Source: an uncultured Oscillibacter sp. (GTDB lineage Bacteria > Bacillota > Clostridia > Oscillospirales > Oscillospiraceae). Taken from it: DNA of 64,000 nt. The notes beneath the pieces are model-generated. The model was not told the DNA's origin and did not search any database. It worked only from the letters and a program-made list of their open reading frames with translations. The translations under genes and the position numbers were made by a program. Location: contig CAJUDV010000007.1 in the NCBI GenBank assembly GCA_910585385.1, positions 1 through 64,000 on the forward strand, in the 5' to 3' direction. This document shows positions 41,077 through 49,412 of the stretch, in pieces (position 1 is the stretch's first letter; the number at the start of each line of letters is the position of its first letter).

Positions 41077-42363
41077 TCATCCCTCCAGGGCGGCCAGCGC
41101 CCGTTTCCCAATGTCTGTCCGCAGATACTTGCCGTCAAATTCCACCGCCCCGGCGGCGGCGTAGGCGTCCCGCAGGGCCTCTTTTAAGGTGGGAGCGGCG
41201 GCGGTGACGCCCAGCACCCGCCCGCCGCTGGTTACAAGGATTCCGTCCTTCGCCAGAGCGTCTCCGGCGTGGTAAATCGTAACGTTTTCAGGGAGAGACC
41301 GGGGCAGGGCGATGGGCTTGCCCTTCTCATAGCGCTCCGGGTAGCCGCCGGAGGCCAGGATGACGCAGGCCGCGGCCCCGTGGGACCACGCCACGTCCAG
41401 GCCGCCCAGCGTCTCGTTTTCCACCGCCTGCATGACGGTGAGGAGGTCGGTTTTCAGCAGGGGCAGCACCACCTGGGTCTCCGGGTCGCCGAAGCGGCAG
41501 TTGTACTCAATGACCTTGGGCCCCTGGGGCGTCAGCATCAGCCCGAAGTAGAGGCAGCCCTTGAAGGGGCATCCCTCCGCCCGCATGGCGGCAAGGGTGG
41601 GCAGGAAGATGGTCTCCATGCACGCCTCGGCAATCTCCGGCGTGTAGCAGGGATTGGGGGCCACGGTGCCCATGCCGCCGGTGTTGAGTCCGGCGTCGCC
41701 GTCCCCGGAGCGCTTGTGGTCCATGGAGGAGACCATGGGGACAATGCTCCGGCCGTCGGTAAAGGCCAGGACGGAGACCTCCGGCCCGGTGAGGAACTCC
41801 TCGATGACAATCTCATTGCCGGAGTCTCCGAAGGCCTTGTCCTCCATGATGGATTTGACGGCGGCCTCCGCCTCCTGGAGGCTCTGAGGGATGAGCACGC
41901 CCTTTCCCAGAGCCAGCCCGTCGGCCTTGATGACGGTGGGGAAGGACACGCCGCCGCCCCGGAGATAGTCCAGGGCCCTGGCGGGGTCGTCAAAGACCTC
42001 ATACCGGGCGGTGGGGATGCCGTGCTTTTTCATCAGGTTTTTGGCGAAGACCTTGCTGGCCTCGATCCGCGCCGCCTTGGCGTCCGGCCCGAAGCAGGGG
42101 ATTCCCGCCTCGTGGAGACGGTCCACGCAGCCCAGGGCCAGGGGGTCGTCCGGGGCCACCACGGCAAAGCCGATGGAATGGGTTTTGGCGAACTCCACGA
42201 TTTTGTCAATCTCCTTCGCCCCGATCTCCGGCACGCACACCGCGTCGGCGGCGATGCCGCCGTTGCCCGGCAGGGCGTAGACGGTCTCCACCTGGGGATT
42301 CTCTTTCAGTTTTTTGATGATGGCGTGTTCACGGCCGCCGCCGCCCACAACCAGAAGATTCAT
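41077..42363 (-). CDS. purD: Phosphoribosylamine-glycine ligase (GAR synthetase)
   Basis: A 428-residue ATP-grasp enzyme joining phosphoribosylamine and glycine. MNLLVVGGGGREHAIIKKLK opens the family; VIKADGLALGKGV (ATP-binding), MDHKRSGDGDAGLNTGGMG and EYNCRFGDPETQ are the diagnostic later motifs. Start 42363 behind GAGAGG. A 130-bp gap with a CCCGCCC/GGGCGGG hairpin (around 42437-42454) separates it from the AICAR transformylase gene, which may be a processing or attenuation point within the operon. Confidence 0.97.
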   Translation of the reverse strand: MNLLVVGGGGREHAIIKKLKENPQVETVYALPGNGGIAADAVCVPEIGAKEIDKIVEFAKTHSIGFAVVAPDDPLALGCVDRLHEAGIPCFGPDAKAARIEASKVFAKNLMKKHGIPTARYEVFDDPARALDYLRGGGVSFPTVIKADGLALGKGVLIPQSLQEAEAAVKSIMEDKAFGDSGNEIVIEEFLTGPEVSVLAFTDGRSIVPMVSSMDHKRSGDGDAGLNTGGMGTVAPNPCYTPEIAEACMETIFLPTLAAMRAEGCPFKGCLYFGLMLTPQGPKVIEYNCRFGDPETQVVLPLLKTDLLTVMQAVENETLGGLDVAWSHGAAACVILASGGYPERYEKGKPIALPRSLPENVTIYHAGDALAKDGILVTSGGRVLGVTAAAPTLKEALRDAYAAAGAVEFDGKYLRTDIGKRALAALEG

Positions 42364-42493
42364 GATTTAACAACCTCTCTTCGCATATCAGCGCGGGGAA
42401 TCCGGCCACGGGCCGGGGAGGGGAAATATTCCGCCCCGCCCGCAGGGGCGGGTAAAGGGCTCCCTCCCCCCGCAGGGCGCGCAGGCGCCGCTC

Positions 42494-43675
42494 TCAGTGG
42501 TGGAAGAGCCGCATCCCCGTAAAGCACATGGTCATGCCGTACTTGTCGGCGGTCTCAATGACATGGTCGTCCCGGATGGACCCGCCGGGCTGCACGATGT
42601 ACCGCGCGCCGCTTCGCCGGGCCCGCTCCACGTTGTCCCCAAAGGGGAAGAAGGCGTCCGACCCGCAGGTGACGCCGGTGAGCCCGGCGATCCACTCCCG
42701 CTTTTCCTCCGCCGTCAGGGGCTCGGGGCGGGTCTGGAAGGTCTTCTGCCAGCTGCCCTCCGCCAGGAGCCACGCGCTCTCCTCCTCCGAGAGGTAGCAG
42801 TCGATGGCGTTGTCCCGGTCCGGACGGCGGATGCCGTCGATAAACGGCAGGGAGAGCACCTTGGGGTGCTGCCGCAGCCGCCAGCTGTCGGCCTTGGCGC
42901 CCGCCAGGCGGGTGCAGTGGATGCGGCTCTGCTGGCCCGCCCCCACGCCGATGGCCTGTCCGTCCTTCACATAGCACACGGAGTTGGACTGGGTGTATTT
43001 CAGCGTGATCAGGGCCACCACCATGTCGATCTTCGCCGCCTGGGGCAGGTCGCGGTTTTTGGTGACGATGTTGGTCAGGAGGCTCTCGTCAATCCTGTAC
43101 TCGTTTCGTCCCTGCTGGAAGGTGACGCCGTACACGTCCTTGTACTCCACGGGGTCCGGCACGTAGTCCGGGTCGATCCGCACTACGTTGTAATTGCCCT
43201 TTTTTTTGGTTTTCAGAATCTCCAGGGCCTCGTCCGTATAGCCCGGGGCGATGACGCCGTCGGAGACCTCGGCCTTGAGGTAGCTGGCGGTATCGGCGTC
43301 GCAGACGTCGGAGAGGGCCGCCCAGTCGCCGTAGGAGCACAGGCGGTCCGCCCCCCGGGCCCGGATGTAGGCGCAGGCCATGGGGGAGAGCTGCCGGTCC
43401 GATTCCACGAAATAGATCTTCCTGTCCACATCGCTGAGGGGCAGGCCCACGGCGGCCCCGGCGGGGGAGACGTGCTTGAAGCTGGCGGCGGCGGGGAGGC
43501 CGGTGGCCTCCTTCAGCTCCCGGGCCAGCTGCCAGGAGTTCAGGGCGTCCAGGAAGTTGATGTAGCCCGGTTTGCCGTTCAGCACGGTGACGGGCAGGTC
43601 GGAGCCGCCGCGCATAAAGACGCGGGAGGGCTTCTGGTTGGGGTTGCAGCCGTATTTCAGTTCCAGTTCCGTCAT
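42494..43675 (-). CDS. Stand-alone AICAR transformylase (PurH C-terminal activity only)
   Basis: ATG 43675 follows AAGGAG. The 393-residue protein matches only the formyltransferase half of PurH (LKYGCNPNQKPSRVFM; catalytic Lys-His in SFKHVSPAGAAVG; GQQSRIHCTRLAGAKAD; FFPFGDNVERA; QPGGSIRDD). It converts AICAR and 10-formyl-THF to FAICAR. The N-terminal IMP cyclohydrolase domain of bifunctional PurH (about 510-520 residues) is missing, so ring closure to IMP needs another gene, which I do not see in the window. Confidence 0.93.
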   Translation of the reverse strand: MTELELKYGCNPNQKPSRVFMRGGSDLPVTVLNGKPGYINFLDALNSWQLARELKEATGLPAAASFKHVSPAGAAVGLPLSDVDRKIYFVESDRQLSPMACAYIRARGADRLCSYGDWAALSDVCDADTASYLKAEVSDGVIAPGYTDEALEILKTKKKGNYNVVRIDPDYVPDPVEYKDVYGVTFQQGRNEYRIDESLLTNIVTKNRDLPQAAKIDMVVALITLKYTQSNSVCYVKDGQAIGVGAGQQSRIHCTRLAGAKADSWRLRQHPKVLSLPFIDGIRRPDRDNAIDCYLSEEESAWLLAEGSWQKTFQTRPEPLTAEEKREWIAGLTGVTCGSDAFFPFGDNVERARRSGARYIVQPGGSIRDDHVIETADKYGMTMCFTGMRLFHH

Positions 43676-43718
43676 AGTTCGCACTCCTTATCCGATTCAC
43701 CGTATTTTTGAGATTGCG

Positions 43719-44330
43719 TCATGGCGTTTCCTCCCCCGCCAGCCCCCGGCAGATCATCTCCGCCGCCTGGGGCAGGAGGACCCACTCCGCCCGCTCCATC
43801 ACCCGGCGCTGCAAGAGCTCCGGCGTGTCGTCCGGCAGGACCTCCACCGCCTTTTGCAGCAAAATCCGCCCGCCGTCGGGGATCTCGTTCACCAGGTGCA
43901 CCGTGGCCCCGGTGACCCGCACCCCCCGCTCCAGGGCCGCCTCATGGACCTTGAGGCCGTACATCCCCCTGCCGCAGAAGGCGGGAATCAGGGAGGGGTG
44001 GACGTTGATGATCCGGTCCGGCCAGCGGGAGACGAACTCCTCCGACAAAATGGAGAGAAAGCCCGCCAGGATGATGACGTCCACCCGGTAGGCCGCCAGC
44101 TTGATGTTCAGGGCCGTCTCAAAGGCGGACTGGCTCATGGCCTTTCGGGCCACCGCGGTGGCGGGGACGCCGTGGTTCCGGGCCCGCTCCAGGGCGTAGG
44201 CCCCCTCGTTGCTGGCGCACACCAGCACAATCTCCCCGTGGGGGATCTGCCCCGCCTCCTGGGCGTTCAGCAGGGCCTCCAGATTCGTTCCGCCGCCGGA
44301 GACCAGGACGGCGATTCTCGCCTTGCTCAT
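43719..44330 (-). CDS. purN: Phosphoribosylglycinamide formyltransferase
   Basis: A 203-residue folate-dependent GAR transformylase. IAVLVSGGGTNLEALL opens it; the catalytic Asn-His pair is in RIINVHPSLIPAFCG, and the Asp lies in VHLVNEIPDGG(R). Start overlaps the purM stop by ATGA (44327-44330), indicating coupling. Confidence 0.96.
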   Translation of the reverse strand: MSKARIAVLVSGGGTNLEALLNAQEAGQIPHGEIVLVCASNEGAYALERARNHGVPATAVARKAMSQSAFETALNIKLAAYRVDVIILAGFLSILSEEFVSRWPDRIINVHPSLIPAFCGRGMYGLKVHEAALERGVRVTGATVHLVNEIPDGGRILLQKAVEVLPDDTPELLQRRVMERAEWVLLPQAAEMICRGLAGEETP

Positions 44331-45379
44331 ACGCCGTCAAACGCCACGCCCCGGGGGTCCTTCGTCACGCTGCCGACGCAGACGGCGTCCCGCTCCCCCG
44401 CCGCCGCCAGCAGCTCCAGGGCCAGCTTCCCCTGCTCCAGGGGTACCGCCAGGACCATGCCGAGGCCCATGTTGAAGGTGTTGTACATGTCGTGGTCCGA
44501 GATGTTCCCCCGCTTTTGAATCAGGTCGAAAATGGGCTGCCTGGGAATGACGTTGGGCACAATCCGCACGCCCAGGCCCCCCGGCAGCATCCGGGGGAGG
44601 TTTTCAAAGAACCCGCCGCCGGTGATGTGGCTGGCTCCCCGGAGGTCAACGCCCCCCTCCAGCAGGGCCTGCACGGCCTTGACGTAGATTTTGGTGGGAG
44701 CCAGAAGCGTCTCCCCCAAGGGCTTCCCGTCCAGCTCGTCCATGGGAGTGGTCAGATCGGCGTTTTCAATGTCGAAGACCTTCCGAACCAGGGAGAAGCC
44801 GTTGGAGTGGACGCCGGAGGAGGTGAGGCCGATGAGGGCGTCTCCCTCCTGAATCCTGCTGCCGTCGATGATGCTGGACTTGTCCACCACGCCCACGGCG
44901 AAGCCTGCGATGTCGTAGTCCTCCGGGGCCATGACGCCGGGGTGCTCGGCGGTCTCGCCGCCGATGAGGGCGCAGCCGGAGCGGACGCAGCCCTCCGCCA
45001 CACCGGAGACGATGTCCGCCACCTTCTCCGGCACATTTTTGCCGATGGCGATGTAGTCCAGGAAGAAGAGGGGCTTTGCCCCGCAGCAGATGATGTCGTT
45101 GACGCACATGGCCACGCAGTCGATGCCGATGGTGCCGTGTTTGTCCAGCAGCTGGGCCAGGCGCAGCTTGGTGCCCACGCCGTCGGTGCCGGAGACCAGC
45201 ACCGGCTCTTTCATGCCGGTGAGGTTTGGCGCAAAGAGCCCGCCGAAGCCCCCGATGCCGGAGACCACGCCGGGGATCACGGTCCGGGCCGCGTGGGCTT
45301 TCATCAGCTGTACGCCCCGGTAACCGGCCTCGATGTCCACGCCGGCGGCGGCGTAAGAGGCGGAGTGAGAGTTTTCCAT
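44327..45379 (-). CDS. purM: AIR synthetase
   Basis: ATG 45379 follows AGGAGG. The 350-residue ATP-dependent cyclo-ligase turns FGAM into AIR. Family motifs: YAAAGVDIEAGYRGVQLMK, PVLVSGTDGVGTKLRLAQLL, GIDCVAMCVNDIICCGAKPL, LIGGETAEHPGVM and HITGGGFFENLPR. Length is as expected. Confidence 0.97.
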   Translation of the reverse strand: MENSHSASYAAAGVDIEAGYRGVQLMKAHAARTVIPGVVSGIGGFGGLFAPNLTGMKEPVLVSGTDGVGTKLRLAQLLDKHGTIGIDCVAMCVNDIICCGAKPLFFLDYIAIGKNVPEKVADIVSGVAEGCVRSGCALIGGETAEHPGVMAPEDYDIAGFAVGVVDKSSIIDGSRIQEGDALIGLTSSGVHSNGFSLVRKVFDIENADLTTPMDELDGKPLGETLLAPTKIYVKAVQALLEGGVDLRGASHITGGGFFENLPRMLPGGLGVRIVPNVIPRQPIFDLIQKRGNISDHDMYNTFNMGLGMVLAVPLEQGKLALELLAAAGERDAVCVGSVTKDPRGVAFDGV

Positions 45380-45433
45380 AAAAAACCTCCTGTTCATTGT
45401 AGGGGCCGCCAAGGGCGGCCCCTGGGGATTCGG

Positions 45434-46858
45434 TTATTCCCTTCCCGTCCAGCAGTAGGTGCAGATCTTCTCCCGGTCGATGCCGATGGACTCCAGCAGC
45501 CCTTCCAGGGACTGGTAACCCAGGGAGTCGAAGCCCAGCTTCTCGCAGATGCGCTTGAGGAGGCACTGGCCCCGGCCGGTGGAGGCGTCGGCGTACTCCT
45601 CCAGGTGCTCCTGGCCCTCGTCGCCCTCCAGCTCCTGGACCACCCGCCGGGCCAGCAGGTCCATGTCCGAGTTGCCCCGGGAGAAGTTCAGATACTTGCA
45701 GCTGTACATGATGGGGGGGCAGGCGGAGCGCATGTGGACCTCCCTGGCCCCGGAATCGTAGAGGAACTCCACAGTCTCCCGCAGCTGGGTGCCCCGGACA
45801 ATGGAGTCGTCCACGAACAAAAGACGCTTGCCCTGGATCAGCTCCGGCACGGGGATCTGCTTCATCTTGGCCACCTGGTTTCGCACATCCTGGTTGGCGG
45901 GCATGAAGGACCGGGGCCAGGTGGGGGTGTACTTCACAAAGGGCCGGGCGAAGGGCATGTGGCTCTCGTTGGCGTAGCCGATGGCGTGGGGCACGCCGGA
46001 GTCCGGCACGCCGGCTACGAAGTCCACCGCCGGCAGGGCGCCGCGGCGGCGCTCCTCCCGGGCCATGATGGCGCCGTTGCGGCAGCGCATGACCTCCACG
46101 TTGACGCCCTCGTAGTTGCTGTTGGGGTAGCCGTAGTAGGTCCAGAGGAAGGCACAGATCTTCATCTGCTCCCCGGCGGGAGAGAGGGTCTCATACCCCT
46201 CCGGCCGGATGCGGACAATCTCCCGGGGGCCCAGCTCGTAGTCCACCTCGTAGCCGATTTTGTGACAGGCGAAGGACTCGAAGGAGACGCAGTGTCCCTG
46301 GTGGTTTTTACCGATGAGCACCGGCAGCCGGCCCATCCGGTCCCGGGCGGCGATGATCTCCCCCCGGTCCGTGAGGATCAGCAGCGTCAGGGAGCCCTGG
46401 ATGACCTCCTGGGCGTGGAGGATGCCGGAGACCAGGTCGTCCTTCTGGTTGATGAGGGCGGCGGCCAGCTCCGTGGAGTTGACCTTGCCGGAGCTCTGCG
46501 CCATGAACTGGTGCCCGTGGTCCGAGAAGTAGCGCTCCACCAGCTCCTCGGCGTTGTTGATGATGCCCACGGTGGTGATGGCGTACAGCCCCAGGTGGGA
46601 GCGCACCAGCAGGGGCTGGGGGTCGCTGTCGCTGATGCAGCCGATGCCGGCGCACCCGTGGAACTCCGCCAGATCCTTTTCAAACTTGGTGCGGAAGGGG
46701 GTGTTCTCAATGGAGTGAATCTGCCGCTGGAAGCCGTCCTTGGAGTCGTGGAGGATCATGCCGCCCCGGCGGGTGCCGAGATGGGAGTGGTAGTCCACGC
46801 CGAAGAAAATGTCCAGCGTCACGTCCCGCTGTGAGACAGCGCCGAAGAAACCGCCCAT
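45434..46858 (-). CDS. purF: Amidophosphoribosyltransferase (PurF) lacking the N-terminal cysteine
   Basis: A 474-residue protein; ATG overlaps the purC stop by one base. The C-terminal phosphoribosyltransferase half is intact: PRPP loop LLFVDDSIVRGTQLRE, PDSGVPHAIGYA. The N-terminal glutaminase-like domain begins [12 protein letters not shown], whereas active PurF matures to an N-terminal Cys (CG-x-x-G) that attacks glutamine. No upstream in-frame start supplies one. I recall the same MGG opening and HLGTRRGG segment in Bacteroidetes and clostridial relatives, so it is a clade trait, not a mutation. It may use free ammonia or another amide donor. Confidence 0.9.
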   Translation of the reverse strand: MGGFFGAVSQRDVTLDIFFGVDYHSHLGTRRGGMILHDSKDGFQRQIHSIENTPFRTKFEKDLAEFHGCAGIGCISDSDPQPLLVRSHLGLYAITTVGIINNAEELVERYFSDHGHQFMAQSSGKVNSTELAAALINQKDDLVSGILHAQEVIQGSLTLLILTDRGEIIAARDRMGRLPVLIGKNHQGHCVSFESFACHKIGYEVDYELGPREIVRIRPEGYETLSPAGEQMKICAFLWTYYGYPNSNYEGVNVEVMRCRNGAIMAREERRRGALPAVDFVAGVPDSGVPHAIGYANESHMPFARPFVKYTPTWPRSFMPANQDVRNQVAKMKQIPVPELIQGKRLLFVDDSIVRGTQLRETVEFLYDSGAREVHMRSACPPIMYSCKYLNFSRGNSDMDLLARRVVQELEGDEGQEHLEEYADASTGRGQCLLKRICEKLGFDSLGYQSLEGLLESIGIDREKICTYCWTGRE

Positions 46859-47571
46859 CAGAGGGCCTCCATCATGCGGCGCATAACCTCGGCGTAGGCG
46901 CCCTCCACGCCGCCCAGGTCCCGGCGAAAGCGGTCCTTGTCCAGTTTCTCATGGGTTTTGCTGTCCCACAGGCGGCAGGTATCAGGGCTGATCTCGTCCG
47001 CCAGGACGAGGCGGCCGTCCGCCAGGCGGCCGAACTCCAGCTTGAAGTCCACCAGCGTCACGCCGCAGGAGGACCAGAAGGATTTGAGAAAGTCGTTGAC
47101 GGCGAAGGCGTACTTCTCTATGACGGCGATCTCCTCCGGCGTGGCCAGCTTCAGGGCCAGGGCGTGGGAGGTGTTCAAAAGGGGGTCGTCCAGCGCGTCG
47201 CATTTGTAGGAGAACTCGATGGTGGGCTCGTCGAAGACGATGCCCTCCTCCACGCCGTAGCGCTTGGCGAAGGACCCGGCGGAGATGTTGCGGATGATGA
47301 CCTCCAGGGGAACGATGGAGACCTTTTTCACCACGGTCTCCCGCTCGCTGAGCTCCCGGACGAAGTGGGTGGGGACGCCGGCTGTCTCCAGCTTGGCCAT
47401 GAAGCGGTTGGTCATCTGGTTGTTGATGACGCCCTTGCCGGCGATGGTGCCCTTCTTGGCGCCGTTGAAGGCGGTGGCGTCGTCCTTGTAGTCCACGATG
47501 ACCAGAGCGGGGTCGTCGGTGGCGTAGACCTTTTTGGCCTTGCCCTCATAGAGCAGTTCTAACTTTTGCAT
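46858..47571 (-). CDS. purC: SAICAR synthetase
   Basis: ATG 47571 lies 8 nt after GGAGG; the frame further upstream runs through purE and is rejected. The 237-residue enzyme joins CAIR and aspartate. Motifs: [58 protein letters not shown] and [14 protein letters not shown]. Confidence 0.97.
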   Translation of the reverse strand: MQKLELLYEGKAKKVYATDDPALVIVDYKDDATAFNGAKKGTIAGKGVINNQMTNRFMAKLETAGVPTHFVRELSERETVVKKVSIVPLEVIIRNISAGSFAKRYGVEEGIVFDEPTIEFSYKCDALDDPLLNTSHALALKLATPEEIAVIEKYAFAVNDFLKSFWSSCGVTLVDFKLEFGRLADGRLVLADEISPDTCRLWDSKTHEKLDKDRFRRDLGGVEGAYAEVMRRMMEAL

Positions 47572-47653
47572 GGTAGTGACCTCCAAATTTAGAGTGAATT
47601 TATCAAATGATGAATCATGTGGGAGGCGCGCCGGCGGCGGACCGCCGTCCAGC

Positions 47654-47667
47654 CGGAAAATTTTCCG
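47654..47667. repeat. 14-bp palindrome between purE and purC
   Basis: CGGAAAATTTTCCG, perfectly symmetric, in the 131-bp gap between purE and purC. It could be a protein site; there is no T-run typical of a terminator. Confidence 0.4.
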
Positions 47668-47702
47668 TCCAGACGCGTGCTTCCGCCGATTGATACAGCT
47701 TT

Positions 47703-48194
47703 TTACAGCTCCTCCTGGAGCCGGGCGTCCTTGGCGGCGATTTGATCCGCCATGTCTGCCCGGGCCGCGTCCAGCCTGTCGGCCAGAGCCTCGTCGGAGA
47801 CCGCCAGGATCTGGGCCGCCAGCACGGCGGCGTTTCTGGCGCCGTTGATGGCCACGGTGGCCACGGGGATGCCGCCGGGCATCTGCACGGTTGCCAAAAG
47901 CGCGTCCAGCCCGTCCATAGCGCCCCCTTTCATGGGGATGCCGATGACGGGCAGGACGGTGTTGGCGGCAAACGCTCCCGCCAGGTGGGCCGCCATGCCG
48001 GCAGCGCAGATGATGACGCCGAAGCCGCTTTTGCGGGCGCCCCACGCGAACTCCGCGGCGGCGGAGGGGGTGCGGTGGGCGCTGAGAATGTGGGCCTCAA
48101 AGGGGATGTCCAGCTCCTTGAGCTGTTGGCAGGCGCTCTTGACTACGGGCCAGTCGGAATCGGAACCCATGATGACGGCGACTTTTTTTCGCAT
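47703..48194 (-). CDS. purE: N5-CAIR mutase / AIR carboxylase, class I
   Basis: ATG 48194 lies 8 nt after GGAGG. The 163-residue PurE has [50 protein letters not shown] and [20 protein letters not shown]. No purK lies beside it in the window, so either purK is elsewhere or the enzyme works directly with CO2 like class II forms. Confidence 0.96.
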   Translation of the reverse strand: MRKKVAVIMGSDSDWPVVKSACQQLKELDIPFEAHILSAHRTPSAAAEFAWGARKSGFGVIICAAGMAAHLAGAFAANTVLPVIGIPMKGGAMDGLDALLATVQMPGGIPVATVAINGARNAAVLAAQILAVSDEALADRLDAARADMADQIAAKDARLQEEL

Positions 48195-48214
48195 AGATAA
48201 AACCTCCATTTGTG

Positions 48215-48238
48215 TTGAATCAGAAATTTTGAATCAGA
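48215..48238 (-). repeat. Tandem TTGAATCAGA repeats in the purE leader
   Basis: TTGAATCAGA at 48215-48224 and again at 48229-48238, 14-bp period, just upstream of the purE SD. They could be a regulator site or the remains of a small duplication. Confidence 0.55.
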
Positions 48239-48313
48239 TCAGAATGAGGAGACGGCGGAGAGGCGCGTTTTGCCAAAGGCCGGAATACCTCACGCCGCGC
48301 TCCTGCGTGGCGC

Positions 48314-49039
48314 TCACAGCTTCTTCCGCATTACGGCGTGCCGGAAATACCCGTCCACAAAATACTCCATGGAGCAGAACACCGGGTTTCCGTCGATGTC
48401 GTAGTCCACCTCGTCCATGTTCAGCAGGGGCGTTCCCACGGGAATCCGGAAGGTCTCCGCCAGGGCTTCGTCTGCCGCCACGGCCCGGACGTCCGCCAGG
48501 TCCAGATAGGGATACACGCCGCAGAATTCCTGGAGGAAGTGGAAGATGGGCCCCTTTAGGTCGTTTTCCGTATACGGCGCCCGGATCAGGGACTTGTCCA
48601 CCACGTCCTCACAGTAAATGGCGGGGACGCCGTCGGCGGTGCACAGCCGCCCCACCCGGAGAACGGGAGCCCCCTCCTCAAGGCGCAGCTGGGCGGCGGT
48701 TTTAGCGTCCGCCGTGCCCTCGGACACCCGGACGTAGGCGATGGCGGGCTGGTGGCCGTTGCTGCGGATCATGTCCAGGAACTCAACCTCGATGTCCATG
48801 CGGGTGTGGACGTTCAGCACGTGGCGGTTGATGATGGTGCCCACGCCGTGGCGGCGGGTGATGAAGCCCTCCCGCTCCAGGGAGGCCAGGATGTCCCGCA
48901 GCTGGGTGCGGCTGATGCCCAGGGTTTCCGCCAGGACGCTCTCCCGGGGAAGCCGCGCGCAGGCGGCGTAGATCCCGTCCCGCATGTCGGACAGCAGCTG
49001 GGTGCGGATGGTTTTGTTCTGGGTCGGCTGGGTGCTCAT
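48314..49039 (-). CDS. GntR-family (HutC/UTRA) transcriptional regulator
   Basis: ATG 49039 behind GAGGTGAAGGG. The 241-residue protein has an N-terminal winged helix (ARLPRESVLAETLGISRTQL, LEREGFITRRHGVGTIINRH) and a C-terminal UTRA ligand domain (VLRVGRLCTADGVPAIYCED, PVFCSMEYFVDGYFRHAVMR). UTRA regulators sense small metabolites. As first gene ahead of purE it probably controls the purine operon as well as itself; two AGGT-N3-ACC operators overlap its own promoter region. The ligand is unknown. Confidence 0.88.
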   Translation of the reverse strand: MSTQPTQNKTIRTQLLSDMRDGIYAACARLPRESVLAETLGISRTQLRDILASLEREGFITRRHGVGTIINRHVLNVHTRMDIEVEFLDMIRSNGHQPAIAYVRVSEGTADAKTAAQLRLEEGAPVLRVGRLCTADGVPAIYCEDVVDKSLIRAPYTENDLKGPIFHFLQEFCGVYPYLDLADVRAVAADEALAETFRIPVGTPLLNMDEVDYDIDGNPVFCSMEYFVDGYFRHAVMRKKL

Positions 49040-49068
49040 TCCCTTCACCTCGATGTAAGAGTAAAATA

Positions 49069-49125
49069 GGTAGTACCATTTAGAAAGGTCGCACCTATTG
49101 TACCGAATTTCCCGCCGCCCCGCAA
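49069..49125 (-). promoter_or_regulatory. Promoter and twin operators of the GntR regulator
   Basis: On the minus strand TTGCGG (49125-49120), 17-bp spacer, TACAAT (49102-49097). Downstream of the -10 lie two palindromes, AGGTCGCACCT (49086-49096) and GGTAGTACC (49069-49077), centres 18 bp apart, with the shared form GGT-N3-ACC. Confidence 0.75.
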
Positions 49126-49317
49126 TAGACAAAACTGACAGTTTCCCGCCCTCTTTTTTCAAAAGACTTGTGACGCCCCACGGAGCCGCCGGAATTTTAA
49201 AGACGCTGAGGGGGAGAGGGGCAGCGGGACGCCGCCTCCGCCGGCCCGTCGGCCGCAAGGGGCCGTTTGGGGCGGCCGGTTTCCAATTGCCGGCGGGTTT
49301 GAATTCCACTTTAGTGG

Positions 49318-49346
49318 TTGTATTCCCCCGCGGTTTGTGTTAAACT
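49318..49346 (+). promoter_or_regulatory. Promoter of the ddl-murF operon
   Basis: TTGTAT (49318-49323), 17-bp spacer, TAAACT (49341-49346). A second TATAAT at about 49356-49361 could be an alternative -10. The stretch 49126-49317 shows nothing recognisable. Confidence 0.55.
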
Positions 49347-49412
49347 GTGAAAAATTATAATAGTATCATTGTGTGCGGGGCTGTTTGCTCCGGGCTGAAA
49401 GGATGAGAATCA

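Noticed and set aside
39303..41207. 634-residue ORF antisense to FGAM synthase
   Set aside because: Shadow frame of purL; composition biased and no start context.
44492..46834. 780-residue ORF antisense to purM-purF
   Set aside because: Low-complexity Val/Gly/His/Leu-rich shadow of two well-conserved purine genes; no SD and no domain.
48195..49040. Guanine/purine riboswitch or PurR box in front of the purine operon
   Set aside because: No riboswitch core or PurR-type box could be seen in the purE leader or the regulator leader.
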